A stretch of DNA of 64,000 nucleotides. Origin: Debaryomyces hansenii CBS767 (Eukaryota; Ascomycota; Pichiomycetes; Serinales; Debaryomycetaceae). The notes under the pieces are model-generated. The model was given only the letters and a program-made list of their open reading frames with translations. It had not been told where the DNA came from and did no database searches. The first letter of the stretch is position 1. Each line of letters begins with the position of its first letter. The DNA lies in the NCBI RefSeq assembly GCF_000006445.2, contig NC_006046.2, positions 248,001 through 312,000 on the forward strand, written 5' to 3'. Made by a program: the position numbers and the translations under genes. Positions 56,185 to 64,000 of this stretch are shown piece after piece.

Positions 56185-57147
56185 TTATTTTGATACAGTC
56201 TTATTCCCAACAACGAATTCATCAATGACTGCCATTGCAGCATATAATCTGTTTTCCGCTTCTTCAAAAACAATTGAGTTATCACTATAGAAAATCTCGT
56301 CGTCTACCTCTTCTTGATGTCTTGGTAAACAATGCATGAACCTCCAATCAGAATTCACATTTCCCCTTGAAATTAGGTCCTTAGTGATTTGGAAATCATT
56401 GAACTGTTTCAATTTGTTTTGCTTTTCTGCCTCTTCTCCCATAGATATCCATGTATCTGTTACTATGACATTGGCGCCATTCAAAGCTTTTGCTGGTTCA
56501 TTAACGATCTCAAAACTAACGTTCAATTCTTTAGCTATTTGGTTAGCTTTATCGGCTATGAGAGAATCAAAGCTTATTGAACCTGGAATGGCAATGCTCA
56601 CATTCATACCCAGCTTCAAAGCTGCAATGCTCAAATCGTTAATAACGTTGTTTGCATCTCCTATCCAAGCCAATTTCAACCCTTTTATGTTACCATTGAA
56701 CGATTCCTTTATCGACAAAATATCAGTTATGGCTTGCAACGGATGATATCTATCACACAATGAGTTAATTATTGGCACGGATGAATCCTTGCACAAATCT
56801 AATATTTCCTGGTGTTTGTTAACCCTGGCAAAAATACATGATGTCATTGACGAGATGACTCTGGTTGTGTCGTACAACGATTCATTAACACCTAACTGAA
56901 TATCGTCCTTACCCAAAAACATAGCATGGGCACCAAAAAATGCTGCTGCTCCTTCTGTGCTGATTCTTGTTCTGGTAGATCTCTTGGAAAACAATAATGC
57001 GATCACCTTTCCTAATAACTTATTGTGGTTTTCTTGAGCATTCTCGTTAGATTTATATTGTGCTTTGAAATTTGTAGCTTGTTCAACTAAAGACTCTAAT
57101 TCTTGGACCAGTAAATCCTGGATGCTTACTAAATGACGAGGGGACAT
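56185..57147 (-). CDS. ARG3: Ornithine carbamoyltransferase Arg3
   Basis: This 320-residue enzyme makes citrulline from ornithine and carbamoyl phosphate in arginine synthesis. The carbamoyl-phosphate motif SKRSTRTRIS, the HPLQAI loop, the DTWISMGEE loop (SMG motif for ornithine) and the HCLPRH motif are all intact. The start is the ATG at 57147, giving MSPRHLVSIQDL, which aligns with the yeast Arg3 N-terminus. A longer open frame begins only at a TTG. No presequence is seen, so it is cytosolic as in Saccharomyces. It is divergent from the small ORF at 57248, with a 100-bp shared upstream region. No clear Gcn4 site is visible in that short space. Confidence 0.96.
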   Translation of the reverse strand: MSPRHLVSIQDLLVQELESLVEQATNFKAQYKSNENAQENHNKLLGKVIALLFSKRSTRTRISTEGAAAFFGAHAMFLGKDDIQLGVNESLYDTTRVISSMTSCIFARVNKHQEILDLCKDSSVPIINSLCDRYHPLQAITDILSIKESFNGNIKGLKLAWIGDANNVINDLSIAALKLGMNVSIAIPGSISFDSLIADKANQIAKELNVSFEIVNEPAKALNGANVIVTDTWISMGEEAEKQNKLKQFNDFQITKDLISRGNVNSDWRFMHCLPRHQEEVDDEIFYSDNSIVFEEAENRLYAAMAVIDEFVVGNKTVSK

Positions 57148-57247
57148 TTTTATAATTATTAATTCTGATTTATGAGTATAAGAAAGCAAATGCAAAAAAA
57201 TTTCACTAACTATTATTTGACCAATTTGTAGTTCCAACGGAACTATT

Positions 57248-57478
57248 ATGTCTGAATTCCAATTGGGTAATTCAGGATTAAGCGCGGTAACAGATCAGTA
57301 TTCTAATTTTTACTCTGCTTGTGTATATCCAATACCAAGTCAGGAACAATTAAACAGATCAATTGAAAGAGCTACAACAATATGGTATATTGCTATTGAA
57401 TTCGTTGTTCTATGGGCTCGGATGGTTCTTGATATTCATTCTGGCAATATAGTAACATTCTGGAAGGATTGGGTCTAA
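57248..57478 (+). CDS. Small putative membrane protein, 76 residues
   Basis: An ATG-started frame of 76 codons lies between ARG3 and MAG1. The N-terminal half is polar (YSNFYSACVYPIPSQEQLNR). The C-terminal half has one hydrophobic stretch (TIWYIAIEFVVLWARMVL) that could be a transmembrane helix, then a short polar tail ending FWKDWV. The composition resembles small mitochondrial inner-membrane accessory proteins, but I recognise no family. It ends 5 bp before the MAG1 ATG, an unusually tight arrangement. It could instead be part of a longer MAG1 leader or an upstream ORF regulating MAG1. Confidence that it is a real protein is moderate. Confidence 0.5.
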   Translation: MSEFQLGNSGLSAVTDQYSNFYSACVYPIPSQEQLNRSIERATTIWYIAIEFVVLWARMVLDIHSGNIVTFWKDWV

Positions 57479-57483
57479 TTAGT

Positions 57484-58569
57484 ATGCTATCTATATGCAG
57501 GTCCTATTTGATATATAGATCAGCAATGCTGACTAACAGCCCTACAGCTTTCCCTAAGTTGGCAACTATGGCAATTACAAGAGCTAAAAGTACTACTGTA
57601 AAGACAGAAGTATCACATGGACTAAGTCTGCCACTGAAGGTAGTCAAAACTACAAAAGTTAGTAAGAAGAATGGTAGGGCTCCAGCGTCACCAAAGAAAA
57701 AGCCCCATCTCGAAGACTTGCTAGGACATATTGAAATACCGACGGATTATAAGTTGCCAGCATCATATTTAGAATTCCATGATCCGGAGTTTGCGAAAGG
57801 CTTGAATTGGGTTGTTGAGAAAGACCCGTCGTTGTACCCAGTCGTAGTACACCAAAACTTCCAACATTTCAAAAAGAAGGAATGTGAAAAGTCACTTAGT
57901 GATGATGAAATTATATTAAAGTACTGGTATGCATTAATATCAAGTGTTATTAGTCAGCAAATATCTGGAATGGCTGCAAAGTCGATCGAAGGGAAGTTTA
58001 GGGCACTCTTTGAGGATGGCGAGCCAACGGCAGCGAAGACTCTTTCAAAAAGCGTTGAAGAGCTCAGAAGTGCGGGGTTATCGAACCAGAAGCTGAACTA
58101 TATTACACACATCAGTCAAGTTTTTAGTGATCCTAATTCGAATTTATCCAAGATTCAGTTTTACAAAGAAAACACGGTTGATCAAATTATTGAAGAGTTG
58201 ACTTTACTAAAGGGAATAGGTGTGTGGTCAGCGAAGATGTTCGCACTTTTTACGTTAAATAGTCTTGATGTATTTGCATACGACGATTTAGGTATTGCAA
58301 GAGGAGCAGCAAAATACTTAATTAGAAGGCCAAAGTATCTTCAAAAAATTAAAGAGGAGGTTAATGCTAATGAGGAATTGAAAAGGTTATTGAAAAGAAA
58401 ATCAAAGTTCGAATCGTCAAAGGGTAAGAGAGATTGGGTTCCATATCACGATGAATATATTAAATACTTAGGATTGGAATTTAGTCCGTACCAGCTGGTC
58501 ATAATGCTTATCTTCTGGCGACTTGGTTCGACCAATGTCGATGTCTTAGAAAATACTGGTGTAAGATAA
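57484..58569 (+). CDS. MAG1: DNA-3-methyladenine glycosylase Mag1 (AlkA/HhH-GPD family)
   Basis: This 361-residue base-excision repair enzyme removes alkylated purines. The HhH-GPD core has the helix segment SSVISQQISGMAAKSIEGKF, the hairpin LKGIGVWSAKMFALFTL and the catalytic Asp in FAYDDLGIARG (Asp268). C-terminal SPYQ-x-VIMLIFWRLG matches the AlkA WRPWRSYA-like block; the x is a CTG codon (codon 338 from this ATG) where AlkA has Ser. The start is the ATG at 57484; ATG 57541 and ATG 57568 (MAITRAK) are alternatives. The first 30 residues (MLSICRSYLIYRSAMLTNS) are basic and hydrophobic and might give a mitochondrial form if the first ATG is used. Confidence 0.9.
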   Translation: MLSICRSYLIYRSAMLTNSPTAFPKLATMAITRAKSTTVKTEVSHGLSLPLKVVKTTKVSKKNGRAPASPKKKPHLEDLLGHIEIPTDYKLPASYLEFHDPEFAKGLNWVVEKDPSLYPVVVHQNFQHFKKKECEKSLSDDEIILKYWYALISSVISQQISGMAAKSIEGKFRALFEDGEPTAAKTLSKSVEELRSAGLSNQKLNYITHISQVFSDPNSNLSKIQFYKENTVDQIIEELTLLKGIGVWSAKMFALFTLNSLDVFAYDDLGIARGAAKYLIRRPKYLQKIKEEVNANEELKRLLKRKSKFESSKGKRDWVPYHDEYIKYLGLEFSPYQLVIMLIFWRLGSTNVDVLENTGVR

Positions 58570-58595
58570 AAAGAATATATAACCTATAAAAATGT

Positions 58596-59357
58596 TCAAA
58601 TTATATATGTTACTAAAATAAATGTTAAGCAAAGAACCTTTAGTGATGCCTTTAATGAATTCGAATTGCTCTTTGGTGAATTGTCATCATTATTGTCTTT
58701 ATCGTTATGTTCCTTATCGTCGTTTCCGTGCTCTCCTCCAATAGATATGTGCTTATTTTTTTTAGTATTGTTGTCTTTAATTTTCCTTAATTCTCTCTCG
58801 ATTTCATCAAACCCATAATCTAAGTTAGTTTTCAAAAATTGCAAATCTTCTTCGGAGAAGCCTTGAGTTATTAAATACTCGATAAGTAGATCAACGTCTA
58901 TTTCAATTTCGTTGCGGTCGCTCCCAGATTGGGTTGCTTCAACCTCAACATCGGCTGTGAGGGCTAAGTAATCCTTGATCCATGATTTCTTCGAGTATAA
59001 TACGACATTGGGCTTCCTGGTATCCGAAAATCTTGGAGGTGCAATGGCACTTGCTTCCAGGGCCGACTCATCCCAAGTTCCTGACGGATACTCAGTTACC
59101 GGTTCATCGTCCTCGACATTTCTAGCCTTAATTTGTGATTGGGCATGGAACACAAAATTTTTGGCTCTTTCTCTGTGAGGATATATATTCAGGAGCTCTT
59201 TGTATGCTGAATCACTTTTCCTACCGTCTATCTGGTGCGGTTCGTCCCTTAACGATAACAGCTTGTAGCCTTTATATGCTACCCTACCAGAGGATACTTC
59301 CTTGGTGGAAGCCATTCCCAAAGAATAGATTATAACGATAAGAAATATAAAGTTCAT
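58596..59357 (-). CDS. Candidate GPI-anchored secreted orphan protein
   Basis: From ATG 59357 this encodes 253 residues. The first 16-18 (MNFIFLIVIIYSLGMAS) are a good signal peptide. The last 15 (LKVLCLTFILVTYII) are a hydrophobic tail after an Asn/Ser-rich stretch (SPKSNSNSLK), which fits a GPI-anchor signal. The mature part has no Cys-rich or Ser/Thr-rich wall-protein repeats. It contains YKGYKLLSL near the N-terminus and a charged helical part (LLIEYLITQGFSEEDLQFLK, then KTNLDYGFDEIERELRKIK) followed by an Asp/Asn/His-rich linker. The frame extends to ATG 59537, but this would bury the signal peptide. I do not recognise a family. Confidence 0.68.
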   Translation of the reverse strand: MNFIFLIVIIYSLGMASTKEVSSGRVAYKGYKLLSLRDEPHQIDGRKSDSAYKELLNIYPHRERAKNFVFHAQSQIKARNVEDDEPVTEYPSGTWDESALEASAIAPPRFSDTRKPNVVLYSKKSWIKDYLALTADVEVEATQSGSDRNEIEIDVDLLIEYLITQGFSEEDLQFLKTNLDYGFDEIERELRKIKDNNTKKNKHISIGGEHGNDDKEHNDKDNNDDNSPKSNSNSLKASLKVLCLTFILVTYII

Positions 59358-61071
59358 GATATATGGTTTCTTGCTATTTGGTGTCTGAAAACAATTGTTT
59401 AATGTAATTCCTAGAGATATATAAAACAGTATATATGTTGGCTTTGCGAATATTTTGCAACTACACAATGCCGCAACTCTTTTCTGTGTTCCTGTGGACC
59501 ACATATTTGTACTATCCTTTTGTACCCTTATATGCATATGTGTATTTTGCCCTATATACCGTACTATTCCTGTTACGTTTTACAATTAATTCCTATACTA
59601 ACTAATTTTCTAAATAGTTTAGAGTAAGTTTTGTTTGACGTATTGAAGCATTTTACGCATTTTTGCGGCAATTTCTTAAATTTAACCAACATCAAAATAG
59701 CCTCATAAGGACGTCCAATAAGTACAAAAAAAAAAGTTGCAGCAAACATCTACGATATCACCAACGCTTCCTATGAACTATATATTATCATTGTAGCTGG
59801 CTCTCGTCATGATTTAGCCTAGCAATATTTGTTCGCGCCGTTTGCAGCCGTTTGTGATCTAAACTATATAGTAATGTGGTACAAAGTGACATCAACCCAT
59901 TTGGCACCAGATTAGCCTACAGTACGAGCTTTGCAGAGAGGGTCGATCACGAGTGACGTGCAGATACAATTCTATACCACATTTTATGATGGTGTGCGGA
60001 CCACCCTAGTTTCGCATCCCATCAGTAATTATTGTCCTACATTTGTTGGGGTGGCTGGCTGTACGCGATGTCAGGGGTAAACGAAATTCTGATCCACAAA
60101 GATATACACTCAGAAAATTAAGACTCACAATCTCTAACAATGTGCAGCAATCTTTTAGTATATCATGCGATCTCATGTCCACGTAGATAATCAATCATAT
60201 AGCTTATTGCTCCTGTCTCACTAAACTCCATATTTATATTGACCGTTGCGTGACGACTTCCCAAGGAGCACTTTCCAACTATGCAATCATCTGTAACCGA
60301 ATATCTTCCATAAACCCACTTATCTCCACTGCCGATGAAGTCTATTTTGTATAAAAAATATGTCTACGGTGTGCTTCCTACAGATGGTTACCCTATTTTT
60401 TATTGTATATACACCCAGCCGTTTGCTGGAACAAGAAGTTGAGAGCAACCCACTACATTAAACCAGTAGTGGCGATATATAGTTGAACTAAGTACCAGGA
60501 AAACTGCAATTGCTTACCTACTATCAGATATACGCAACCCCGAAAATTGCTATCTGTTTATGGCTAAAGCACTAGTATATCGAGAAAGTAACTTCCAGCA
60601 ATCTTTATTGTATTCAGGATTATATGCACACCGGGATAATTCCACTTTTAAACTGCAACCGACATTTCCATAGCCTTCAAGAGTTCAAAAGTTTTTTAGC
60701 CAGGGTTCTTTAAGAGATTAATTATAGTCCCCGGTCATAGATCTATATTGCTATCATCACATTCGCTTACAACATACAAGCAGTCGAGGATTTGACCGAC
60801 AAAACACGATATTTTGGAAAGTTCAACCCTGGTAAAATTACACGCTGAAACGAGTAACCCTTAATTGAGGTCGTTGACAGAAATTAGTAACAAGTCCGAC
60901 AGCGTCTCAAAACGTCAATTATATCGAAGAAACGGTGTACGTAGAGAACGAGAATATATTGCTTGGAGAATTTAGATCGATATAAGCATATTTTGGATTA
61001 GTTGTTTTTAAATTTGTCAATTATTTTGGCATAGCACCATAAACAACAAAGGCTTGGAAAATACAGATAAA
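59358..61071. other. Long divergent upstream region, 1.7 kb
   Basis: This is the largest gene-free stretch in the window, between the GPI-like gene and the Ser-rich gene. The word GCCGTTTG recurs near 59836, 59845 and 60419. ORFs are below 90 codons and have no signature. No tRNA, LTR or origin was recognised. Long shared upstream regions in this clade often serve regulated genes. Confidence 0.45.
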
Positions 61072-64000
61072 ATGGCAGAAAATTCGTTTCTGCAATCTTC
61101 CACGCGAAGAAACTCTTTAACGTCGCTATCAACGACGACTTCGTACAATACGGTGTCGACGGCAGCCCGGAGCATGTCAACGGAGCATTTGACTAATTTA
61201 GATGATAAATTTGTGAAAAAGTCAATCAAGAAACTGCCCACGTCGATGCTTAATCCCGGCGATAAGTTCCATAAGACCAATACCGGGACGTACTACTTTC
61301 CTAATGGTGAAGTATTTCGCCCTCGTATGACGCCGGCTAAGAGACATAGACCAGGTAAGGTACCTGGGTCATCACGAAATAATTCTATGACTAAGGACCT
61401 TACAGCCGGCTATACGTTGCATTACACCCCATCTCCTGGAACCCCCGAGATCCCTAGATCATCATCGATGGTATCAATGCAATCCGCCAACTCATCAAGC
61501 GCGGTTCCAAATTCGTATGTTTCGAAGTCGTCATCATTTTCTAATTTGAGAAGGAGTAATAAACAAAACTTAGCTCAATCGCTACGATCTAATAAGGTTG
61601 ATACCCCAACTAATATAAATATTCAAAACCTTGCTCCTGTTCACACGCAGGTACCTACGCCTCCTAATGCGTCGTCACCTAACCTATTAAGTCCCCCAGT
61701 ACAGAATACGAAAAGCTTTCAAGCAACGAACGTTTTAAAAGATAGCGAAGGAATTCCAGGAGTGTTTAAAAGCCCGGATAACATTTATACCGGGCACCCT
61801 AATCATCCACCAGCAACAAATAATAACCAGAACAGACCTGTTCCCACATCCTCTGATTCAAACCTATCGTCTTTATCGAACTATAATTTAAATAGGTCAT
61901 CATCTAATACTCCTCAGACATCAATCAATACTTCAATAGATATTGAGGAAGCACCTGAGGGATACGTTAAATACATCAAAAACAATGAAAATAAGAATAT
62001 GGCTGATGACGAACTACAAAAGTCAAGTTCATTAGAAAGTATCAAAGAGACTGAGCTTCATAGCATTGAAGAAATCCCCAGAATCGACGTACAGAATGAC
62101 GAAATGCCGGTGAATAACCAGTTTGAATCGGGTTGTCAAAACAAGTCATTTGAACGGATTCGCGAATCTACGGAGGAATCCACTTCATCTAATAAATTGA
62201 ATCAAGAACCTAACCAAACAATGCATGTACCATCTAATGAAACATGCGACCATCCTGTTGATCAATCTTCGGAAGAAAGTTTGAATGACCATTTTGAAGA
62301 GTCTACATTAGGATCTATTCAAAGACCTCAACAAACACCTAAACCAATGGGTGATAAGATTTTGACTCAAGGTTCGACGAGAGAAGAATCTCAGGAACCT
62401 AATGAGGATGCGATGGGGGAGCTGTTTCAGCCAGCACAAGTGAGTGAAAATAATTCACAGATGCAAAATCTTGAACAGGGATGTGAAGAGTCAGAGATAA
62501 TCGCGGAGTATTCAGCTGAATCTGAGTCTGACTCAGAGTCAGAGGTCTTAAAGAAGATACCCAAACCTAGTTTAGGTATGATTGAAGCTAATGATTCTTC
62601 TGAATTTTCGCAAGAGGATTTGAATCACACCCATACACAAATGGATTCAGATACTGAGGATTTGAGTACATTACATGACGTTTCGGAAGATAAAATAAGA
62701 AATAATTCTCCGGCTAAGAATACTTTATTTTTTGAATATTCAAATAATGACGATTTCCAAACTCCAGAAGGTTCTCCCGTCCTGAAAGTTTCGGAATGGG
62801 TAAATGGAGCTGAAAAAGATAAAAAGATTACTTCTGAAGGGGAATTGAATAGTATAAATCTCGATAATGTTAGCGAAGCACCGAAAAACATAGCTGAAAA
62901 CGATAATCAGTCCACTATTATTCAAGAAATCAAACACCCTAGATCGCATCCTGTTTCTTGTTCAGGTTCTCCGACACCAGAATCTCCAAAACCAAAAAAT
63001 TTCTTTGACTTTCATAAGGACGATGCTTTTGACAGGTTTTTGAACGACAAGCAAGTCGAGGTTCCACCAAGAGGTGACGTCGCAGTTGTAGGCGATAAAA
63101 TTAGAAAGCATGAAAGGTCAGTTTCATCAATAAGTTCATTTAATTCTATATTGCATAGTGACTTTGAATCACCAAATAAATCAAAGGCATTGTTTTCCAA
63201 GTCACCTAGACAAAACCCCCCAAGAATTCCACATAGTCATTCATCTTCTCCTGAGAAAGGCTTGGATATTTATCATAAGAACCAAGTAGGGGTTGGAGAG
63301 AAAGCTTTACCTATCACACCTACTGAAGGACAGCTCCCAGTTCAAAAAGATTTACCAGCTTCACCGGAGGATAAAAACGCATTGCCAAATAGCTCTTTAC
63401 CAGATATCAATTCCGCAGAAGAGATGGGTCCTGAAGATCACTATTCACCTACTCAGATATCTGAGATTGGCTCATTACATACGTCGAAATTAGATTCAAT
63501 GCCTTTGGATTCAAATATGGACAAGAATGAATCAATCGATGCAAACAAAATTCCCTTGAAGAAAGGCTCGATGCTTGATGTCGTAACTCCTGAATCAAAA
63601 ATCCCGAAAAAGAAGCCCCCGTCAGATTTAAAGGAGCATCCGTCTGATAAAGCTCCACTGGATTCTATTAATACCAATAAAGTTCCCAAGGTAAAATCAT
63701 TTAGAAGCTTAAATGGAGATTCAAAATTGAAAAAGTCTTCATCCACAGCAAACTTCAAAGCATTTTTCAAGAAACTTTTTCCGTTGCCATCAGCATCGTC
63801 ATCTAATTCATTTGAAAGTAAGAGTATGTATAATCCAAAGGGGTCACAAACAGATGTTCTGCACGAAACATCATCATTAAATAAGCCCAAGAAGTTGACT
63901 AAAGGTAAGAGATCATTCTCGTTTGCCAATTTAAAACTGGCAGGGTTTAATAATAAATCTCATACACCTACAAATGAACCAAAGCCAACTATACCACCTC
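61072..64000 (+). CDS. Partial large Ser-rich protein, C-terminus off window
   Basis: This open frame from ATG 61072 continues past the right edge, with 976 codons visible. The first 110 residues include a conserved-looking segment, KKLPTSMLNPGDKFHKTNTG then TYYFPNGEVFRPRMTPAKR. The rest is Ser/Asn/Pro/Glu-rich and mostly disordered, with many SP/TP sites (TPSPGTPEIP, SGSPTPESPKP) and an acidic SESDSESE tract. A basic segment near the visible end (NFKAFFKKLFPLPSASSSNS) could be an amphipathic membrane-binding helix. Such composition is typical of cortical polarity, septin-neck or Cdk-regulated scaffold proteins, and the FPNGEVF-R motif may identify the family, but I cannot name it. Confidence 0.75.
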   Translation, partial: MAENSFLQSSTRRNSLTSLSTTTSYNTVSTAARSMSTEHLTNLDDKFVKKSIKKLPTSMLNPGDKFHKTNTGTYYFPNGEVFRPRMTPAKRHRPGKVPGSSRNNSMTKDLTAGYTLHYTPSPGTPEIPRSSSMVSMQSANSSSAVPNSYVSKSSSFSNLRRSNKQNLAQSLRSNKVDTPTNINIQNLAPVHTQVPTPPNASSPNLLSPPVQNTKSFQATNVLKDSEGIPGVFKSPDNIYTGHPNHPPATNNNQNRPVPTSSDSNLSSLSNYNLNRSSSNTPQTSINTSIDIEEAPEGYVKYIKNNENKNMADDELQKSSSLESIKETELHSIEEIPRIDVQNDEMPVNNQFESGCQNKSFERIRESTEESTSSNKLNQEPNQTMHVPSNETCDHPVDQSSEESLNDHFEESTLGSIQRPQQTPKPMGDKILTQGSTREESQEPNEDAMGELFQPAQVSENNSQMQNLEQGCEESEIIAEYSAESESDSESEVLKKIPKPSLGMIEANDSSEFSQEDLNHTHTQMDSDTEDLSTLHDVSEDKIRNNSPAKNTLFFEYSNNDDFQTPEGSPVLKVSEWVNGAEKDKKITSEGELNSINLDNVSEAPKNIAENDNQSTIIQEIKHPRSHPVSCSGSPTPESPKPKNFFDFHKDDAFDRFLNDKQVEVPPRGDVAVVGDKIRKHERSVSSISSFNSILHSDFESPNKSKALFSKSPRQNPPRIPHSHSSSPEKGLDIYHKNQVGVGEKALPITPTEGQLPVQKDLPASPEDKNALPNSSLPDINSAEEMGPEDHYSPTQISEIGSLHTSKLDSMPLDSNMDKNESIDANKIPLKKGSMLDVVTPESKIPKKKPPSDLKEHPSDKAPLDSINTNKVPKVKSFRSLNGDSKLKKSSSTANFKAFFKKLFPLPSASSSNSFESKSMYNPKGSQTDVLHETSSLNKPKKLTKGKRSFSFANLKLAGFNNKSHTPTNEPKPTIPP

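Noticed and set aside
58596..59357. Carboxypeptidase propeptide (Ecm14-like) match in the orphan gene
   Set aside because: YKGYKLLSL is faintly like an M14 propeptide strand, but there is no catalytic domain and the similarity is too short.
59358..61071. Centromere or replication origin in the longest gap
   Set aside because: No inverted repeats, no large AT block and no consensus known to me for this clade; length alone is not evidence.

Overview
The window is a gene-dense stretch of nuclear chromosome from a budding yeast, most probably a Debaryomyces-like member of the CUG-Ser clade. Four points support this. A nuclear complex I subunit (23 kDa iron-sulfur protein) is present, which Saccharomyces lacks. 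The extracellular GH31 glucoamylase closely resembles the Schwanniomyces/Debaryomyces GAM1 type. MEP2, SFU1, CPP1-type MSG5 and CGT1-type capping enzyme are Candida-like. CTG codons fall at positions where the protein families have Ser (SWE1 codon 958, MAG1 codon 338). All translations quoted here read CTG as Leu and should probably be re-read with Ser. Genes are intronless as far as visible, and no transposon, rRNA or tRNA gene was recognised.

Layout. 1-8 kb: a partial low-complexity gene, the MAPK phosphatase MSG5/CPP1, the complex I subunit, a YMC-type mitochondrial carrier and the iron-responsive GATA repressor SFU1, all on the minus strand. 8-23.5 kb: SWE1 (+), COX5 (-), HPM1 (-), PFK26 (+), VAC7 (+) and a CYP504-like P450 (-). 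23.8-33 kb: the secreted glucoamylase GAM1 (-) and the endocytic adaptor SYP1 (-), then the ammonium transporter MEP2 (+) behind a dense GATAAG cluster. 33.5-42.7 kb: four plus-strand genes, a PHAF1-family protein, LEA1, SNT2 and the mRNA capping enzyme CEG1/CGT1. 42.8-51.6 kb: an alpha-arrestin, prefoldin subunit 4, LYC1, a CPYC glutaredoxin, an unrecognised protein and the TALE homeodomain regulator CUP9, which has a 1.5 kb upstream region full of small repeats. 51.6-64 kb: EXO70 (reading frame broken once), tRNA ligase TRL1, ARG3, a small membrane-protein ORF, MAG1, a candidate GPI-anchored orphan and a large partial Ser-rich gene.

There is no operon-like system. Most genes are unrelated housekeeping functions. 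A nitrogen theme (MEP2, ARG3, LYC1, paired GATA sites before the PHAF1 gene) and an iron/respiration theme (SFU1, complex I, COX5, CCAAT boxes) can be traced through promoter motifs. The items most worth a second look are the EXO70 frameshift, the self-regulation candidate and repeats upstream of CUP9, the in-phase 18-bp minisatellite inside CUP9, the CGACA/TGTCG cluster upstream of SYP1, and three unrecognised genes.
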